The translations under genes and the position numbers were made by a program. From Methylotenera_A sp046598525 (GTDB lineage Bacteria; Pseudomonadota; Gammaproteobacteria; Burkholderiales; Methylophilaceae), in contig JBKJIJ010000002.1 in NCBI GenBank assembly GCA_046598525.1, positions 23,007 to 87,006 on the forward strand: a DNA stretch of 64,000 nt. The letters run 5' to 3'. The notes beneath the pieces are model-generated. The model saw nothing but the letters and a program-made list of their open reading frames with translations, ran no database searches and had not been told where the DNA came from. Below are positions 61,539-64,000 of the stretch, in pieces; within the stretch, counting starts at the first letter, position 1; the number at the start of each line of letters is the position of its first letter.

Positions 61539-62541
61539 TAAGCTGCTCCTGAATGAAATCTAGTTTTAATAGCAATTTTTTTACACCCTCAACTTCAAGT
61601 TGCTCGGTATTATGAGACGTGTAGTCGTCGATTGAGGAAAGTTTCAGATCGCCTTCCACGTAAAACTGGGCGTAATTCAAATCGCGGTTGTCAGCAGGAA
61701 TGCGGAAATAGCGACCTTTATCTTTTGCTTTTGCCATTTCTTCTCTGGATATGAGTGACTCATACAGCTTTTCACCATGCCTAGTCCCAATCACTTTAAT
61801 TGGCACATCTGTCTTAAACAATTCCTTTAATGCTTGTGCTAGAACCCCTACCGTTGAAGCAGGTGCTTTTTGCACAAATATATCGCCTTGATGGCCGTGC
61901 TCAAATGCGTAAATGACCAAATCGACTGAGTCTTCTAGCGTCATGAGAAAACGAGTCATGGCTGGATCAGTTACAGTTATAACATTGCCCGATTTAAGCT
62001 GATCAATAAATAAAGGAATCACTGATCCACGCGAAGCCATCACATTTCCGTAACGGGTTGCACAGAAAACCGTATCACCTTTTTGTTGGTTTCTGGCCTT
62101 GGCCACCATCAGCTTTTCCATCAGGGCCTTTGAGATACCCATTGCGTTAATTGGATATACGGCTTTATCAGTGCTCAATACAATGACGCGCTCTACGTTT
62201 CTTGCAATTGCAGCGTTCATTACATTTTCAGTGCCTAATACGTTGGTTTTTACCGCTTCCATAGGGTAGAACTCACACGACGGTACTTGCTTCAATGCGG
62301 CAGCATGAAAAACGTAGTCAACACCCTTCATGGCCTCATAAATACTTTCATAACTGCGTACGTCACCAATATAAAATTTGAGCTTTGGATGATTTAGGGC
62401 AATCCGCATGTCTTCCTGCTTTTTCTCATCGCGACTAAAAATCCGAATTTCACTAATTTCAATTTCTAAAAAACGCTTGAGAACGGCATTGCCAAATGAG
62501 CCAGTACCGCCAGTAATTAAAAGAACTTTATTTTTAAACAT
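61531..62541 (-). CDS. UDP-GlcNAc 4,6-dehydratase/5-epimerase (CapE/WbjB/WbvB-like)
   Basis: The 336-residue SDR enzyme has GGTGSFG at 11-17. Its active site has Met134-x3-Lys138 (AMGISKALMEK) in place of the usual Tyr-x3-Lys, as in inverting 4,6-dehydratases of the FlaA1/CapE group, with Asp125 in STDKAVYP. AAALKQVPSCEFYPMEAVKTN and GTRHGEKLYESLISREE are also family-typical. It converts UDP-GlcNAc to a 4-keto-6-deoxy-L-hexose intermediate. It lies 20 nt after the reductase gene. Confidence 0.92.
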   Translation of the reverse strand: MFKNKVLLITGGTGSFGNAVLKRFLEIEISEIRIFSRDEKKQEDMRIALNHPKLKFYIGDVRSYESIYEAMKGVDYVFHAAALKQVPSCEFYPMEAVKTNVLGTENVMNAAIARNVERVIVLSTDKAVYPINAMGISKALMEKLMVAKARNQQKGDTVFCATRYGNVMASRGSVIPLFIDQLKSGNVITVTDPAMTRFLMTLEDSVDLVIYAFEHGHQGDIFVQKAPASTVGVLAQALKELFKTDVPIKVIGTRHGEKLYESLISREEMAKAKDKGRYFRIPADNRDLNYAQFYVEGDLKLSSIDDYTSHNTEQLEVEGVKKLLLKLDFIQEQLNA

Positions 62542-62561
62542 TATTAATTTTCCCTTTTGAA

Positions 62562-63416
62562 TTACTTAAATTTGTACATGCATTCAATCAACAAAGGCCA
62601 CTCTGGTGGCTCGTAACCCGTTGCATGATTAAATCGATCTGCATTGAGAGAACGGTCAATCACCAAATCTTCTGAAGGATTGATTTCAATGGATTTTCCA
62701 TAAGCTTTAGCCACTAACTGCAGAAGATCAAACTTGTTGATGGGCTTGGATGCTACATGGTAGAGACCATGTAGCTTTTGGTGCGGGAGTACCACATCTC
62801 GAACAACTGTCGCCAATTCGACCGTTGGCAATCCTGAAAAAATGGCACGGGTAAAACCCTTTACTGAGCACTGCTGTGCAAGAAACCAATTCACCAAGCT
62901 TCGATGCCCAGACAGTTCGTGACCGATGATAGATGTGCGAAGTGTGATGGCATGCGGGCAATCCACCTCTCCCAGCAACTTAGAGCGACCATAGAGATCA
63001 TGAGCATCGGGGAAGTCTGATTCTAAATAGCCACCCTTTGAACCAGAAAAAACGCAATCAGTACTAATATGAACCAACCGTGCTGATGTAGTTTGGCAAA
63101 GCGCTGCGAGACGATGTGGTAACAGCGTGTTCATCGGAACCGTCAGCAATGGATCATTTGCATCTGCTAATTGCTTAACTAAACCTACGCAGTTTACGAC
63201 TACATCAGGCTTTACTATAGCAAAAGCTTTAACCAGAGAGTCGTGATTTATTACATCAACGCCTACAATTATTTGATTATGTAAATTTTCAGAAAAGTAC
63301 TGCTTAGAGCTTTCGCTGCGAGCAGTACCATAGACATTTAAAGCGGTATTTTCCGATAAAACACGAAACATTGCACTTCCTAACATTCCCGACACACCAA
63401 GAACCATTATCCTCAT
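62562..63416 (-). CDS. RmlD-like SDR reductase without the CapF cupin domain
   Basis: The 284-residue enzyme has GVSGMLG at 7-13, VVNCVGLVKQLADANDPLLT, ISTDCVFSGSKGGYLE and Tyr142-x3-Lys146 (YGRSKLLGE), all RmlD-like. In L-FucNAc pathways the CapF/WbjC partner is ~370 residues with a C-terminal cupin that epimerises C3; this protein stops before any cupin. It resembles the shorter WbvR-type reductase of the L-RhaNAc/L-QuiNAc route. Its start overlaps the stop of the truncated frame upstream (TAATG). Confidence 0.85.
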   Translation of the reverse strand: MRIMVLGVSGMLGSAMFRVLSENTALNVYGTARSESSKQYFSENLHNQIIVGVDVINHDSLVKAFAIVKPDVVVNCVGLVKQLADANDPLLTVPMNTLLPHRLAALCQTTSARLVHISTDCVFSGSKGGYLESDFPDAHDLYGRSKLLGEVDCPHAITLRTSIIGHELSGHRSLVNWFLAQQCSVKGFTRAIFSGLPTVELATVVRDVVLPHQKLHGLYHVASKPINKFDLLQLVAKAYGKSIEINPSEDLVIDRSLNADRFNHATGYEPPEWPLLIECMYKFK

Positions 63417-63613
63417 TACATTGCCAGTTTGGATGTATTGTGACGCTTTTTGAATAGTACTGCGTGTAAAATCATAGAGGTGCCGGTGACCAGCTCGTCA
63501 TACTCATTCAGCCAGCCCAAAATAAAATTAGCGCTGATAAATCTAACGCCGTCAGTTACTAAAATCACTTCATACCCCTTAAATCCTTGTTTTCTTAAAG
63601 TAATGCATACCAA
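63416..63613 (-). pseudogene. Probable 3' remnant of a truncated gene
   Basis: A 65-residue frame with only a TTG start ends LFKKRHNTSKLAM; an in-frame stop precedes it by seven codons. Its stop overlaps the next start (TAATG), the coupling expected of a genuine operon member, while no ATG, ribosome binding site or complete domain precedes it. VILVTDGVRFISANFILGWL and GTSMILHAVLF look like the end of a folded protein, but I cannot name the family. I read it as the C-terminus of a gene whose 5' part was lost, probably with the IS debris to its right. Confidence 0.35.
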
Positions 63614-63878
63614 AAGTGCATTTGCATTTTTTTAATTAATCCAGCAGATATTATACAACTGATAACAGTAAAGGCAATTCATGCAATCAAAACAACCTAA
63701 TTTATAACACTTGCTGAAAGGGGGCGCTTTTGCATTATTGATGATCTCGTTATTGGGGCTCCAAAATGTCTGAGGAATCACAATATCACCCACCCTAAAA
63801 AATCTGCCGTACATAATGCGCTGTATCCATGGTAAATGTAAAAATGTGTTTACTTTTCCACTCCCGTAAATTAATCAT
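63614..63878. other. Non-coding or degenerate stretch between the truncated gene and the IS remnant
   Basis: Only short frames are present: a 60-residue Cys-rich minus-strand frame at 63632-63814 and a ~27-residue one to its right. Neither resembles a known protein or shows a ribosome binding site. The stretch is probably decayed sequence. Confidence 0.4.
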
Positions 63879-63978
63879 TGTGGACTTCCCAGAATATTGT
63901 AGACGTTTATTGGTTTCTGTTTTGTAACTTTTCAAACATCATCGGGCTCAGTTGGTTAAGATGAATGTGCCGACGTTT
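63879..63978 (-). mobile_element. IS3-family insertion sequence remnant (end of transposase orfB plus terminal repeat)
   Basis: The minus-strand frame ending at the TAA at 63907-63909 reads KRRHIHLNQLSPMMFEKLQ, which resembles the C-terminus of IS3-family OrfB transposases (RRHS.L..LSP..FE). Downstream, the plus strand reads TGTGGACTTCCCAGAATATT from 63879, the TG-starting terminal repeat form of that family. An in-frame stop at 63988-63990 ends the similarity, so the transposase is truncated. The last 25 bases (63976-64000, TTTACACAAAATTTAGGACA and on) resemble an IS256-type end, less certainly. Confidence 0.55.
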
Positions 63979-64000
63979 ACACAAAATTTAGGACACGCCC

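Noticed and set aside
63632..63814. 60-residue Cys-rich minus-strand frame
   Set aside because: The cysteines (CFDCMNCLYC) look suggestive of a metal site, but there is no ribosome binding site, no recognisable family, and the region lies in apparent IS debris.

Overview
The window is a dense, moderately AT-rich stretch of a Gram-negative, probably betaproteobacterial chromosome. The best guess is a methylotroph of the Methylophilaceae, because the gene set and order match the Methylobacillus-type methanolan eps locus (EpsA, EpsD-I, EpsL, exosortase B). Almost everything is on the minus strand and concerns the cell surface: two polysaccharide systems, a giant secreted adhesin, a pseudopilus-based secretion machine, a TonB-type energy module, PEP-CTERM proteins and their regulator.

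Layout, left to right (transcription mostly right to left). 1-10.2 kb: exopolysaccharide operon with a CAAX-protease-like protein, EpsL, EpsD, EpsE, EpsF, EpsG, exosortase B, EpsI, a pyruvyl transferase and a Wzx-type flippase cut by the window edge. 10.3-16.2 kb: a DUF2341/LamG-ExbB fusion, two ExbD proteins, TonB, a Porin_5-like porin and a periplasmic coiled-coil protein. 16.3-28 kb: a two-partner secretion pair, TpsB and a 3299-residue filamentous-hemagglutinin-like TpsA. 28.2-31.7 kb: an exported protein of unknown role, a PEP-CTERM protein and the LuxR-type regulator EpsA. 31.9 kb: a lytic transglycosylase, the only convincing plus-strand gene. 32.5-42 kb: an 11-gene hybrid type II secretion/type IV pilus operon. 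42-47 kb: a sugar nucleotidyltransferase, a DUF4114 PEP-CTERM protein, a WcaJ-type initiating sugar-phosphate transferase and a glycosyltransferase. 47.2-50.3 kb: alkaline phosphatase and two small unknown proteins. 50.5-63.4 kb: a tightly coupled ABC-transporter-dependent polysaccharide operon with an N-acetyl-6-deoxy-L-hexosamine pathway, Wzm/Wzt, APS kinase, a sulfotransferase-like protein, an acyltransferase and four glycosyltransferases. 63.4-64 kb: a truncated gene and insertion-sequence debris.

The observation I consider most novel is a repeated dyad, TAGTCC-N4-GGACTA and variants, found in the intergenic regions before both PEP-CTERM genes, before the glycosyltransferase/WcaJ pair, and in weaker form between epsL and epsD. 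Its restriction to exosortase/EPS genes, with epsA next door, makes it a candidate EpsA operator linking the scattered loci into one regulon. Other candidates for new biology are the DUF2341-ExbB/ExbD/ExbD/TonB/porin module, which has no TonB-dependent receptor beside it, and the APS kinase plus sulfotransferase-like pair, which suggests a sulfated surface glycan.

Limits: all family assignments come from reading motifs by eye; no searches were run. No tRNA, rRNA or CRISPR array was seen.
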